Shown: piece after piece, positions 1-12,613 of the stretch
Numbering within the stretch: the first letter of the stretch is position 1
Layout: each line of letters begins with the position of its first letter
Assembly (NCBI GenBank): GCA_023375785.1
Contig: SZWC01006806.1
Coordinates: forward strand, 6,502-70,501
Direction of reading: 5' to 3'
DNA: 64,000 nt
Origin: Penium margaritaceum
Taxonomy: Eukaryota > Streptophyta > Zygnematophyceae > Desmidiales > Peniaceae
The notes under the pieces: model-generated
Databases searched by the model: none
Seen by the model: the letters and a program-made list of their open reading frames with translations, nothing else
What the model was told of the DNA's origin: nothing
Program-made: the position numbers and the translations under genes

Positions 1-220
1 TTGCGCCCTACTTGCGCCCTACTTGCGCCCTACTTGCGCCCTACTTGCGCCCTACTTGCGCCCTACTTTCGCCCCACTTGCACCCTACTTGCCCCCTACT
101 TGTGCTCTACTTGCGCACTACTTGCGCCCTACTTGCGCCCTACTTCTGCCCTACTTGTGCCCTACTTGCGCCCTACTTGCACCCTACTTGCGCCCTAGTT
201 TCGCCCTAATTGTACCCTAC
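1..220 (-). repeat. 11-bp tandem array, 20 copies
   Basis: Twenty head-to-tail copies of TTGCGCCCTAC. The first six are perfect and copies to the right carry changes such as TTGTGCC, TTGCACC and TTTCGCC, so the array decays toward the 31-bp satellite and probably continues past the left edge. On the minus strand the unit reads GTAG plus GGCGCAA, which is the heptamer of the two large blocks further right. All three plus frames are open because 11 bp without a stop repeats every 11 codons; this is not a gene. Confidence 0.95.
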
Positions 221-3200
221 TTGAAACATTGAAACAATTATAACATCATCTAAACACCATAGGCAGTGAAAGTGGGACCAAAGAACCAATGAAACAGTGA
301 TAGTGTGACATAAGCACCATACACATAGTGAATGTGTGACCAAAGCACCATTCAAACAGTTATAATGTGACATAAGCACCAATACACATTGAAAGTGTAA
401 CCAATTCATCGTTCCAGCAATGACAATGTAATCAAAGCACCATAGACACAGTGACAGGGTTACGAAAGCACCATTGAAACAATGATAATGTTACCTACGC
501 ACCATGGACACTGGGAAAGTGTGACCAAATAACCATGAAACAGTGATAATGTGACTTAAGTACCATAGACAATGTGCAAGTGTGGCTAAAGGACCATTGA
601 AACAGTGATATCATGACCATTCAAATAGTGATAATGTTAGCTACGAACCATATACACGGGAAAATAGTGACCAAAGCACCATCGAAACAGTGATGATATG
701 ACCAAATAAACACAGAAAAAATGAAAGTGTGACCAAAGCACCACTGTAACAATGATAACGTAACCTACGCATCATAGACACAGGGAACGTTTGACCAAAG
801 TACCACTAAAAGAATGATAATGTGATCTACTCATCATAGACATTGGTTACGTTTGACTAGAGTGTTAAAGAATGAAATACAACGTGACCAAAGCAACATA
901 AACACTGTGAAACTGTGATCAAAGTACCATTAGAACTGCGATAATGTGACCTAAACACCATAGAAAAAGTGAAACTGTGACCAACGACCCATTTAAACAG
1001 TAGTAATGTGACAATAGCACCATATATATACTGAAAGTGGGACCAAAGCACCATTGAAACAATGCTAATGTGACCAAAGCACCGTAGACAAAGTTTAAGT
1101 GTGACAAAAGTACCATTGAAGCAATGATATTGTGACCAAAGCACAAAAGACACGTTGAACGTGTGACCAAAATACCATTGAAACAGTGATAGTGTAATGA
1201 AAGTACCATAGACATTGTGAACGTGTGACAAAGGCGCCATTGAGACTCTGACAATGTGACCAACACATCATCGACACCGTGAAACTGTGTCTATAACACC
1301 ATTTAAACGATGATCTTATGGCCTAAGCACCATAGACATAGTGAATGTGTGACAAAAGTACCTTTGAAACAATAAGAATGTGACCTAAGCACCATATACA
1401 CACTGAAAGTGTGGCCAAAGTGCCACTGAAGCAGTGATAATGTGACCAAATCACCATAGACAAAGTGAAAGTGTGACGAAAACAGCATTGAAACAGTGAT
1501 AATATGACCTAAGCACCAGACACACCGTGAAAATGTAACCAAAGCACGATTGAAATTGTGATAACGTGATCGAAATGCTATAGAACAGTGAAATTGTGAC
1601 CAAAGCACCATTGAAATAATGATAATGTGACCATATAACATAGACACATGGATAATGTGACCAAAGCACCATGGACACAGTGAGTGAAACAAAAGCAGCA
1701 TTGAAACAATGACAACACAACCTAAACATCATCGACTGTGAACATTTGACCAAAGTACCAGTGAAATAGTGATAACATGACCAAAGCACCATAGACATAC
1801 TGAAAGCGTGACAAAAGCACCATTGAAACTGTAAAAATGTGAACCAAGCACCAAATACACATTAAAGGCGTAACCAAAGCATCATTGGAAGATGATAATG
1901 TAAACAAATCACCATTAACACAGTGAAAGTAGGACCAATGCACCATGGAAGTAATGGTAATGTCACATAAGTACCATGCACACAGAGAAAGTGTGACAAA
2001 CGAACCACTGAAATAGTGAAAATCTGACCTAAATTCCATAGACAACCTGAAAGTGTGACCAAAAAACCATTGAAACAGTGATAACATTAGATAAAAACCA
2101 CGAACACAGTGAAAGTGTGACCAAAGCACAATTGCAGCAGTCATAATGTGACCAAAGAAACATAAACACATGAAAAACATGACCAAAGCACCATTGTAAC
2201 AAGGATTACGTGACCAAAGCACAATATATGCAGTGAAAATGTGACCAAAGTACCGTTAAAACTGTGATTATGGGACCCAAGCACCATAGACACAGTGAAC
2301 GTGTAATTAAAATACAATTGAAGCAGTGATAATGTGACCAAATTGCCACTGAAACAGTGCTAATGTCACCATAACACCATAGACAAAGTCAAAATGTGTC
2401 CAAAGCACTATTAAAACAGTGATTATGTGACCTAAGTACCACACAAACTATGAAAGTGCAACCAAAGCACAATTGAAACACCTATCATGGGACCAATGCA
2501 CCATAGACTAAGTGAGAGAGTGACCAAAACACCATTGAAACAGTGATAATGTGACCAAGGCACCATAGACAGAGTGAAGTTGTAACCATATCACCATTGA
2601 AACAGTGATAACTGTACCAAAGGACCATGGACACAGTGAAAACGACACCAAACCACCTATGAAACAGTGATAATGTGACCCAAGCACAATAGACACAGTA
2701 AAAGCGTGACCTACGCACCATAGACACACTGAAAATGTGACCTACGTACCATAAACATACTGAAAGGGTGACCAAAGTAGCATTAAAATAGTGAGAATGT
2801 AACCTAAACAATATATACACAATGATAGTGTGACCAAGGCAACATTAGAACAGAGATAGTATGACCAGAGCACCAAAAACACATGAAAGTGTAACCAAAG
2901 CACCATTGAAAGATTGATAATGCGACCTAAGCACCATAGAAAGGGAAAGTGTGACCAAAGCACCATCCAAACAGTGATACTGTGACCTAAGCACCATAAA
3001 CACAATGAAAGTTTGACCAAAATACCGTTGAAATAGTGATAATGTGACCAAAGCACCTTAGACATTATGAGGGTGTGACCAAAGCACCATTCAAACAGTG
3101 ATAATGAGACCTCAACACCAAAGACATAGTGAAAGTATAACCAAGGCACTATTGAAACGTTGATAATATGACCAAAGCACTAACGACACAACACGTGTGA

Positions 3201-3555
3201 TAAAAACACCGTTGAAATAGTGATAATGTGACCTAAGTACCGTAGACACACTGAAAGAGTGACAAAAGCACCATTGAAACAGTGATACTGTGACATAAGC
3301 ACCATAACCATAGTGAACCTGTGACAAAAGCACTATCAAAACATTGATAATGTGACCAAAGCACTATAGACATGGTGGAAGTGTGACCAAAGCACCATTG
3401 AAAGATTGATAACGTGACATAAGCATTATAGACTCTTTGAAACACTAATAATATGACCTAGGAACCATAAACATAGTGAAAGTGTCAACAAAGCACTGTT
3501 GAGAAATTGATCACGTGAACTAGTCACCATAGACACGGTGACAGTATGACCAAAG
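221..3555 (+). repeat. 31-bp satellite, forward orientation, domain 1
   Basis: Diverged tandem units of about 31 bp. Each opens with ACC(A/T)AAGCACCAT and closes with a GTGTG or ATGTG end. Two types alternate: A (ATTGAAACAGTGATAATGTG end) and B (ATAGACACAGTGAAAGTGTG end), so the true period is 62 bp. Single-base indels and isolated substitutions are common, so this is an old, diverged stretch. The reading frames of 60-170 codons on the minus strand come from the 31-bp period, which repeats one peptide every 31 codons in all frames. Confidence 0.93.
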
Positions 3556-4168
3556 CATGGGAATAGAATGCGCCAAGGGGAAGGCAAGAGCCAATGCGCC
3601 GTGATAAATCTGCTGTTGGCGTGGGTACAGGCTGCTGCAAAGGGGGCAACTAGCGCGTGTAGATCCTTGTGCTAGCCACAGCTGCTGATGAATGACGACG
3701 CGAAAGCTCATGATAACGAAGTGAGGGCATGGGCAAACCGCGTGTGCTGTAGGATGTTTCGGCGTCCGTTCAGATCGGTGTGTAGCGGGTAATGCGACCA
3801 GGAAGATCCTTGTGCCGAGTGGAAGAACGACGTGGAAGCAGAGGAAGGCAGAGGCGGCTGATGGCTCAATGGGTGCAGAGGTCAGACCAGGTACGCTGTG
3901 AAGCGATGTGGATGATGACGAAGAGGATAAAGTGATGAGAATGATCCTAGATGATACCATGGAGATGGAGGAGGCTGACACAATAGGAGGTTGATGAGGA
4001 TGGAGGTGATTTGCAGCAGAGGCTAGGAGTGAGAGGAGCTTGATAGCAGGAGGATGACAATAATGTGGTTGATGAGAGGATACGACAGTGAGCGCACAGT
4101 GAGGCACCCGGTTCCTTTTGTTGTGAAGAGATTGACGGCTCATTCCCCAGCTGGCCCGAAACTGAGGC
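3556..4168. other. Non-satellite insert, unidentified
   Basis: About 610 bp of non-repetitive, purine-rich plus-strand sequence interrupts the 31-bp array. A frame of about 200 codons is open on the minus strand (3520-4143), but it runs into satellite at one end, is rich in Ser, His and Pro, and matches no family I recognise. The left flank ends in GTATGACCAAAGCA and the right side carries the inverted counterpart GGCTTTGGTCACAC (4168-4181), so a short inverted piece of satellite bounds the insert. Origin unknown; a decayed mobile element is possible. Confidence 0.6.
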
Positions 4169-7100
4169 TTTGGTCACACTTCCAAAGGACCATTGACATA
4201 GTGATAACGTGACATAGGCACTACAAGTACATTGAAAGTGTGACCAAAGTACCATTGAAATAGCCATAATGCCACCTAGACACTATAAACACAGTTGAAG
4301 TGTGACCAAAGCAACATTGAAACAGTGATAATGTCACCTAGGCAGTATAGACACCGTGAAATTGTGATCAAAGCACCAGTGAAACAGTGATAATGGGACC
4401 AAACTACCATAGACACATAAAAGAGTGACCAAAGCACTATTCAAATAGTGATAATGTGACCTTATGACCATAAACACAGTGAGATTATGACCAAAGCACC
4501 ATTGAAACAGGGACAATGTAACTTAAGCACCATAGACAGTTAAATTGTGAAAACGAACCATTTAAACGGTGATAATGTGACAAAAGCACCATAAACACGG
4601 TGATAAAAATACATAAGCACCATAGACACAGTGGAGGTGTCACAATAGCACTCTTGAAACAGTGACAGTGTGAACTACCCACCAAATAAAGAGTATACTT
4701 GTGCCCAAAGTGTCATTGAAACAATGATACAATGACCCAATAACTATAGACGCAGTGAAGACATGGCTAGAGAACCATTGAAACCGTGATGCAGTGACCA
4801 ATGTACCATACCCACAGTGAAAGTGAGACAAACACACCATCCATTAGTGATGAAATGATTATAGCAATACAGACTCAGTGAAAGTGTGACCAAAGTACCA
4901 TTGAAACAGTGATAACACGACATAAGCACCATACACAATGAAAGTGTGACCAACGCACCATTGAAACAGTGATAATGTGATCAAAGCACAACATTCACAA
5001 TTAAAATGTGACCAAATAACCATTTTAACTGTGATAATGTGACCAAAGAATCATAAACAAAGTGAAAGTGTGACCAGAGAACCATTGAAACAGTGATGAT
5101 GTGACCAAAGTACCATAGATACAGCAAAAGTGTGACCAACGCACCATTAAAACAGTGAAAATGTGACCTAAGCACCATAGACACTGTGAAAGTGTGAACA
5201 AAGTACCATTGAAACATTGATAATTTGACGAAAGCACCATAGCCACAGTGAAAGTGTGACCAAATCAGAATGGAAAAAGTGATAATGTGACCTAAGTACC
5301 ATAGACAATGAGAACTGACCGAAGCACCATTGAAACCGTGATAATGTGACCAAAGCACCATAGACAAAGTGAAAGTGTGACCAAAGTACCATTGAAACAC
5401 TCATAATGTGACATAAGCACAGTAAAAATGTGACCAAGGGACCATTAAAAGAGTGATAATGTGACACAACCACTATAGACACACTGAAAGTGTCAGCAAA
5501 GCTCCATTGAAACGGTGAAAATGTGACCTACACACCATAGACAGATTGAATTTGTGACCAAAGCACCATTGAAATAGTGACAATGTGACCTAAGCACGGT
5601 GGACACAATGAAAGTGTGACCAAGGCACCATTGAAATCATGACAATGTGTCCTAAGCAGCACAAACACAGTGAAAATGTGACAAAAGGACCATTGAAATA
5701 GTTATAATGTGACATAGGCACTATATACACACCGAAAGTGTGACCAAAGCACCATTGAAACAGCAATAATGGGACATAAGCACAATAAACACAGTTGAAA
5801 TGTGCCCAAACATCATTGAAACAGTGATAATGACATATAAGCACTATAAACTCTATGAAATTGTGATGAAAACACCAATAAAGCAGTTGTAATGTGACCT
5901 AAGCACCACAGAGACAGTAACGGTGTGACTGGAGCACCATTGAAAGAGTGATAATGTTACCAAGACACCATAGACATAGTGAACGTGTGACAAAAGCACT
6001 ATTGAAATAGTGATAATGGGATCAAAGCATCGTAGACACATAAAAGAGTGACCAAAGCACTATTGAAATAGTGATGATGTGACTTAAGGACCATTAACAC
6101 GATGAGATCATGACCAAAGCACCATTGAAAGAGTTATAATATTACTTAAGCACCATAAACACAATAAAGTTGTGACCAAAGCACCATTGAAATTGTGATA
6201 ATTAGACCAGAGAACCATAAGCACAATGAAACGTGTGACCAAAACATCATTTAAACAGTGATGACGTTACATAAGCACTATACACACAGTGAGAGTGTGA
6301 CCAAAGCACCATTACAATGGTGATAAAATTACCTAAGTACCATAGACACAGTGAAAGTGTGAACAACTCACGATTGATACATTGATAATGTGACCTAAAT
6401 ACATTAAAGACACAGTGAACTTGTGACCAAAGCATCATTGAAACAATGATAACATGACCTAAGCACTATTGACATAGTGAAAACATAACCAAAGCACCAT
6501 TGAAACTTTGATAGAGCGCCCAAAGCACCATGGACACTGCAAAAGTTAGACAAACGCAACATCGAAACAGTGATAATATGATTATAGCACTATAGACACA
6601 GTGAACGTGTGACCAAAGTACCATTGAAACACTAATAATATGACATAAGCACCATAGACACCGTGAAAGTGTGACCAAAGCACCATTGAAACAGTGATAC
6701 TGTGACCAAAGCACCATTGAAACAGTGATACTGTGACCAAAGCACGATAGACACAGTTAAAGTGCAACCAAAGTACCATTTAATTTGTGAGAATGTGACC
6801 AAAGTACCATAAACACAGTGAGCGTGTGACCAAAGCACCGTTGAAACAATGATGATGTAAAAACATACCCTAAACACAGTGGAAGTGTGACCAAAGCACC
6901 ATTCCAAGAGTGATAATGTGACATAATTACCATAAACACAGTGAAAATGTGACAAAAGAACCATTGAAACATTGATAATGTGACCAAAGCACCATAGCCA
7001 CAGTGAAAGTGGGGCCAAAGTACCATTGAAACAGTGATGATATGATCTAGGTACCATGGACGATGAAAGTGTGACCAAAGCACCATTGAACCAATGATAA

Positions 7101-8370
7101 TGTGACATAAGCACCATAGGCAAAGTGAAATTGTGACCAAAGCAACATTGAAACAATGATAATGTGACATAAGCAGCATTGTCACATTGAAAGTGTGACA
7201 ACAGCACCATTAAAACAGTGATTATGTGACCAAAGTACTATAGACACAGTGAACGTGTGACCAAAGCACCATTGAAATCGTGATCATGCGGTGTAAGCAC
7301 CACATACACATTAAAAATGTGACTAATGGACCATTGAAATAGTGATAATGGGACGTCACCACTAAGGACACACAGAAAGTGTGACTAAAGCACCATTGAA
7401 ACAGTGGAAATGTGATTTAAACACCATGGACAAAGTGAAGGGGTGACCATAGCAACATTGAAATAATGATGTTTTGACATAAGCACCATTCACACAATGA
7501 AAATGTTACCAATGCACAATTGAAATCGTGATAATGTGTCCTAAGTAGCACAGACGCAGAGAAAATGTGACAAAAGGACCATTGAAATAGTGATAATGTG
7601 ACATAGGCACTATAGATACACTGAAGGTGTGACCAAAGCACTGTTCAAACAGTGATAATGTGACCTAGGCACTATAGACACAGGTGAAGTGTCACCAAAG
7701 CAACATTGAAGTAGTGATGATGTCACTACATTGAAACATGACCAATGAGACCAAAACAACATTGACACAATGAAAGTGTGACAAAGGTACCTTCAAACAA
7801 TGATAAAGAGACCAAATCACCATAAACACAATGAACAGCTGTCCAAAGCACCATTGAAACTGTGATAATATGACCTAAGCAATATAAGCACAGTGAAGGT
7901 GTGACCAACCACCATTGAAAAAGTGGTAGTGTGACCTAAGCACAATGGCCACAGTGAAAATAAGACCTAAACACCATTGAAGCAATGAAACTGTGACACA
8001 CGTACTATTGACACAGTAAACGCATGACCAAAGCACAATTGACAGAAAGAAAATGTGACCTAAGCACCATGAACAAAATAAAAAGGCCACCAAAGCATCA
8101 CTAAAATTTCAGAATGGTACCAAGGCTCCATAGGCACAGTGACTGTGTGGCCAAGATACCATTGAAAGAGTGATAACACAACCAAAGCACCACAGACATC
8201 GTGAACTTGTGACCAAAGCTCCATTGAAACAATGATAATGTGACCAAAGCACCACAGACAAAGTAAAAGTTGGACCAAAGCACTATTGAAACAGTCACTA
8301 CGTGACATACACACCATAGACACGATGAAAGTGTGACAAAGCACCATTGAAACAGTGGTAAAGTGACAAA
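4169..8370 (+). repeat. 31-bp satellite, forward orientation, domain 2
   Basis: The 31-bp A/B array resumes after the insert; the first 15 bp or so are an inverted scrap (GGCTTTGGTCACAC). This domain contains two copies of a distinctive unit run, marked by AGACAAAC at 4826 and 6548, that also occurs in the inverted domains. It is therefore organised in a higher-order repeat, about 1.72 kb here against about 1.86 kb elsewhere. Nothing gene-like is seen. Confidence 0.92.
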
Positions 8371-10313
8371 AGTGTTATAATCATATTTCCAATGTTGGAT
8401 GGTGCGTTTGTCTCACGTTCACTGTATCTATGGTGCTTTGGTCAATGTTTCACTGTTTCAATGGTGCTTTGGTCGTTTTTTCATTATGTATATAGTGCTT
8501 ATGTCATGTTATGATTGTTTCAATGATGCGTTGGTCACACTTTCACTGTGTCTTTAGTGTCTTTATGTCACACTCTCACTGTTTATATAGTGCTTTGGTC
8601 ACACTTTCACTGTGTCTATGGTGCCTAGGTCATTCTATCATCGTTGCAATGGTGCGTTCGTGACACTTTGGGTGTGTTGATAGTGCTTAGGTCACGTCAT
8701 CACTCTTTATATGGTGCTTTGGTCACGCGTTTCACAGCGATAATGGTGCTTTGGTTACATTATCACTGTTTCAATTGTGCTTTGGTCACAATTTAACAAT
8801 GTCCATGGTGCTTAAGTCATATTATCACTATTTCAACGCATTTGTCATAATCGCACTGCGTTTGTGGTCATTTGGTCACATTAGAACAGTTTCCATAGTG
8901 CTTTGGTCACTCTTCTACGTGTGTATGGTGCTTCTGTCCCATTAGCACTGTTTCAATGGTACTTGGGTCACACGTTCACTTGGTCTATGGTGCCTTGGTA
9001 ACATGATCAATGTTTCAATGGTGCTCTGGTCACACTTTTACTGTGTCTGTGGTGCTTATGTCACATTATCACTGCTTTTATGGTGATTTTATCACAATGT
9101 CACGGTGCCTATAGTGCTTAGGTGACATTATCACTATTTCCATGTTGCATTGGTGATACTTCAACTGTGTCTATAGTGCTAAGGTCACATTATCACTGCC
9201 TGAACAGTGCTTTGGTCACACTTTCAGTGTATCTATAGTGCCTATGTCACATTATCACTGTTTCAATGGTCCTTTTGTCACACTTTCTCTGTGTCTGTGC
9301 CACTTATGACACGTTATCACGATTTCAATGGTGCATTGGTAACAATTTCATCGTGTCAATGGTGCTTATGTCAAATTATACTTCTTTCAATGTTGCTTTG
9401 GTCACCCTTTCACTTTGTCTATGGTGTTTAGGTCACAGTTTGCACTGTTTCAATGGTGCTTTAGTCAAACGTTATGTTTGTCCTTAGTGGTGACGTCACA
9501 TTATCACTATTTTAATGGTCCTTTGGTCACATTTTTAATATGTATGTGCTGCTTACGCCGCATGATCACAATTTCAATGGTGCTTTGGTCACACTTTCAC
9601 TGTGTCTATAGTGCTTCAGTCACATAATTACTGTTTAATGGTACTTTCATCACACTTTCATTGTGACAATGGTGCTTATGTCACATTATCATTGTTTCAA
9701 TGTTGATTTGGTCACAATTTCACTTTACCTATGGTGCTGAGGTCACATCATCATTGTTTCAATGGTGCTTTGGTTACACTTTCACCGTCTACGCTACCTA
9801 TATCATATTTTCACTGTTTCCATGGTACTTTGGCCACACTTTCACTGTGGCTATGGTGCTTTGGTCACATTATCAATGTTTCAATGGTGCTTTGGTCACA
9901 TTTTCACTTCGTTTATGGTGTTTATGCCACATTATCACTCTTTGAATGGTGCGTTGGTCACACTTCCACTGTGTTTATGGTATATATTTTCACATCATCA
10001 TTGCTTCAATGGTGCTTTGGTCACACGCTCACTGTGTCTATGGTACTTTGGTCACATTATAACAATTTAAATGGTACTTTGGTTGCACTTTAACTGTGTC
10101 TATCGTGCTTTGGTCACAGTATAACTGTTTCAATGGTACTTTGGTCACACTTCCACTGTGTCTATGGTGCTTATGTCATGTTAACAGTGTTTGAATGGTA
10201 CTTTGGTCACACAATTTAACTGTGTCTATAGTGCTATAATCATATTATCACTGTTTCGATGTTGCGTTTGTCTCACGTTTGCTGTGTCTATGGTGCTTTG
10301 GTCGCTCTATCAA
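8371..10313 (-). repeat. 31-bp satellite, inverted orientation, domain 3
   Basis: The same satellite now reads GGTGCTTTGGTCAC on the plus strand. The switch falls between GTGACAAA (ending 8370) and AGTGTTATAATCAT (from 8371). The block is 1943 bp, one 1.86-kb higher-order unit plus about 80 bp, with the marker TTTGTCTC near both ends (8407 and 10267). Its right edge is a sharp junction with the heptamer block. Confidence 0.92.
8407..10266 (-). repeat. 1.86-kb higher-order unit of the 31-bp satellite
   Basis: The interval between two TTTGTCTC markers is 1860 bp, equal to 60 units of 31 bp. Internal landmarks are shared with the copy at 51148-53002. For example, a run starting GGTCC(T/G)TTGG lies 750 bp before the right marker here (9517), 747 bp before 51148 (50401) and 744 bp before 53003 (52259). 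The order of rare unit variants is conserved, so these are copies of one ancestral higher-order repeat. Confidence 0.85.
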
Positions 10314-10750
10314 GGCACGATGCACGAGGCACAAGGCATGAGGTACGAGGCACAAGGCATGAGGCACGAGGCACGAGGCACGAGGCACGAGGCACGAGGC
10401 AAGAGGCACAAGGCACAAGGCACGAGGCACGAGGCACGAGAGTCAAGGCACAAGAGGCGCAAGGCGCAATGCGCGAGGCGCAATGCCCAAGGTGCAATGC
10501 CCAAGACGCAAGGCGCAAGGCGCAAGGCGCAAGGTGCAAGACGCAAGGCACAAGGCGCAAGGCGCAACACACAAGGCGGAAGGCGCAAGGCGCAAGGCAC
10601 AAGGCGCCAGGCGGAAGGCGCAAGGCGCAAGGTGCAAGGCACAAGGCGCAAGGCGCAAGGTGCAAGGCGCAAGGCGCAAGGCGCAAGGAGTAAGGCCGCA
10701 AGGCGCAAGGCGCAAGGCGAAAGGCGCAATGCGCAAGGCGCAAGGTGCAA

Positions 10751-10862
10751 GGCCCAAGGCCCAAGGCCCAAGGCCCAAGGCCCAAGGCCCAAGGCCCAAG
10801 GCCCAAGGCCCAAGACACAAGGCCCAAGGCCCAAGGCCCAAGGCCCGATGCCCAAGGCCCAA
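10751..10862 (+). repeat. GGCCCAA tract 1
   Basis: Sixteen heptamers, nearly all GGCCCAA with single variants (GACACAA, GGCCCGA, TGCCCAA). It closes with GGCAAAAAGGCGCAA, the same right border seen at 14058, 14367 and 16410. Confidence 0.9.
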
Positions 10863-12035
10863 GGCAAAAAGGCGCAAGGCGCAAGACGCAAGGCGCAGGG
10901 CGCAAGGCGCAAGGCGTGAGCCACGAGGCACAAGGCATAAGGCGCAAGGCACAAGGCTCGTGGCGCAAGGTACAAAGCGCAGGTGCAAGGCGCAAGGGAC
11001 AAAGGGGAAGGCGCAAGGCGCAAGGCGCAAGGCACAAGGCACGAGGCACAAGGCACAAGGCACGAGGCACGAGGCACGAGGAACGAGGCACAAGGCACCA
11101 GCCACAAGAGGCGCAAGGCGCAAGGCGCAATGCCCAAGGCGCAAGGCGCAAGGCGAAAGGGGCAAGGGGGGAGGCGCAAGGCCCAATGCGCAAGGCGCAA
11201 GGCGCAAGGCGCAAGGCGCAAGGCACGAGGCACGAGGCGCAAGGCATGAGGCACGAGGCACGAGGCACGAGGCACAAGGCACGAGGCAGGAGGCACGAGG
11301 CATGAGGCACGAGGCATGAGGCATGAGCCACGAGGCACAAGAGGTGCAAGGCGCAAGGCGCAAGGCCCAAGGCGAAATGCCCAAGGCCCAAGGCACAAGG
11401 CGCAAGGCGCAAGGCGCAAGGCGCACGGCACAAGGCACGGACACGAGGCACGAGGCACGAGGCACGAGGCACACGACGCGCAATGCCCAATGCGCAATGC
11501 ACAAGGCGCAAGGCGCAAGGCGAGAGGCGCAAGGCGCAAGGCGCAAGGCGCAAGGCGCAAGGCTCAAGGCCCAAGGCGCAAGGCGCAAGGCCCAAGGCGC
11601 AAGCGCAAGGCGCAAATCGCAAGGCGCCAGGCACAAGGTGCAAGGCGCAAGGTGCAAGGAGCAAGGCGCAACGCACAAGGCGCAATGGGGAAGGCGCAAG
11701 GGACAAGGGTGAAGGCACAAGGCGCAAGGCGCAATGCACTAGGCACGAGGCACGAGGCACGAGGCACGAGGCACGAGGCACGAGGCACGAGGCACAAGGC
11801 ACAAAGCACGAGGCACAAGGCATGAGGCACAAGGCACAAGGCACGAGGCACAAGGCACAAGGCACAAGAGGCCCAAGGCGCAAGGCGCAATGCCCAAGGT
11901 GCAATACCCAAGGTGTAAAGCGCAAGGCAAAAGGCACAAGGCGCAATGCACAAGGCGCCAGGGGCAAGGCGTCAGGCGCAAGGCACAAGGCGCAAGGCAC
12001 AAGGCGCAAGGCACAAGGCGCAAGGCACAAGGCGC

Positions 12036-12613
12036 AAGGCGCAAGGGGCAAGGGGAAGGCACAAGGCGCAAGGCACAAGGCACGAGGCACAAGGCATGAG
12101 GCACGAGGCACGAGGCACGAGGCACGAGGCACGAGGCAGGAGGCACGAGGGACGAGGAACAAGAGGCGCAATGCGCAAGGCGCAATGCCCAAGGCGCAAT
12201 GCTGAAGGCGCAAGGCGCAAGGCGCAAGGCGCAAGGCGCAAGGCGCAAGGCGCAAGGCGCAAGGCGCAAGGCGCAAGGCGCAAGGCGCAAGGCGCAAGGC
12301 GCAAGGCGCAAGGCGCAAGGCGCAAGGCGCAAGGCGCAAGGCGCAAGGCGCAAGGCGCAAGGCGCAAGGCGCAAGGCGCAAGGCGCAAGGCGCAAGGCGC
12401 AAGGCGCAAGGCGCAAGGCGCAAGGCGCAAGGCACAAGGCGCAAGGCGCAAGGGGCAAGGGGAAGGCACAAGGCGCAAGGCACAAGGCACGAGGCACAAG
12501 GCATGAGGCACGAGGCACGAGGCACGAGGCACGAGGCACGAGGCAGGAGGCACGAGGGACGAGGAACAAGAGGCGCAATGCGCAAGGCGCAATGCCCAAG
12601 GCGCTATGCTGAA
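12036..12613 (+). repeat. 407-bp spaced direct duplication inside heptamer block 1
   Basis: The segment with GGGGCAAGGGGAAGG, then GGCACGA units, GGCAGGA, GGGACGAGGAACAAGAGG and GGCGCAATGCGCAA occurs twice. AGGGGCA starts at 12044 and again at 12451. The copies are almost identical over about 165 bp. The spacing of 407 is not a multiple of 7 because both copies contain the same odd-length joints. Confidence 0.85.
12207..12430 (+). repeat. 32 perfect consecutive GGCGCAA units
   Basis: A 224-bp run of 32 uninterrupted identical heptamers, longer than any other pure GGCGCAA run in the window. It lies between two near-identical segments (around 12036-12206 and 12443-12613), which suggests local amplification. 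Confidence 0.93.

Noticed and set aside
857-7210. Minus-strand frames of 60-200 codons with motifs like HYHCFNGALVTLSLCLWCLGH
   Set aside because: They are translations of the 31-bp unit, the same peptide appears in all frames and in inverted domains on the plus strand, and no frame is favoured by synonymous change.
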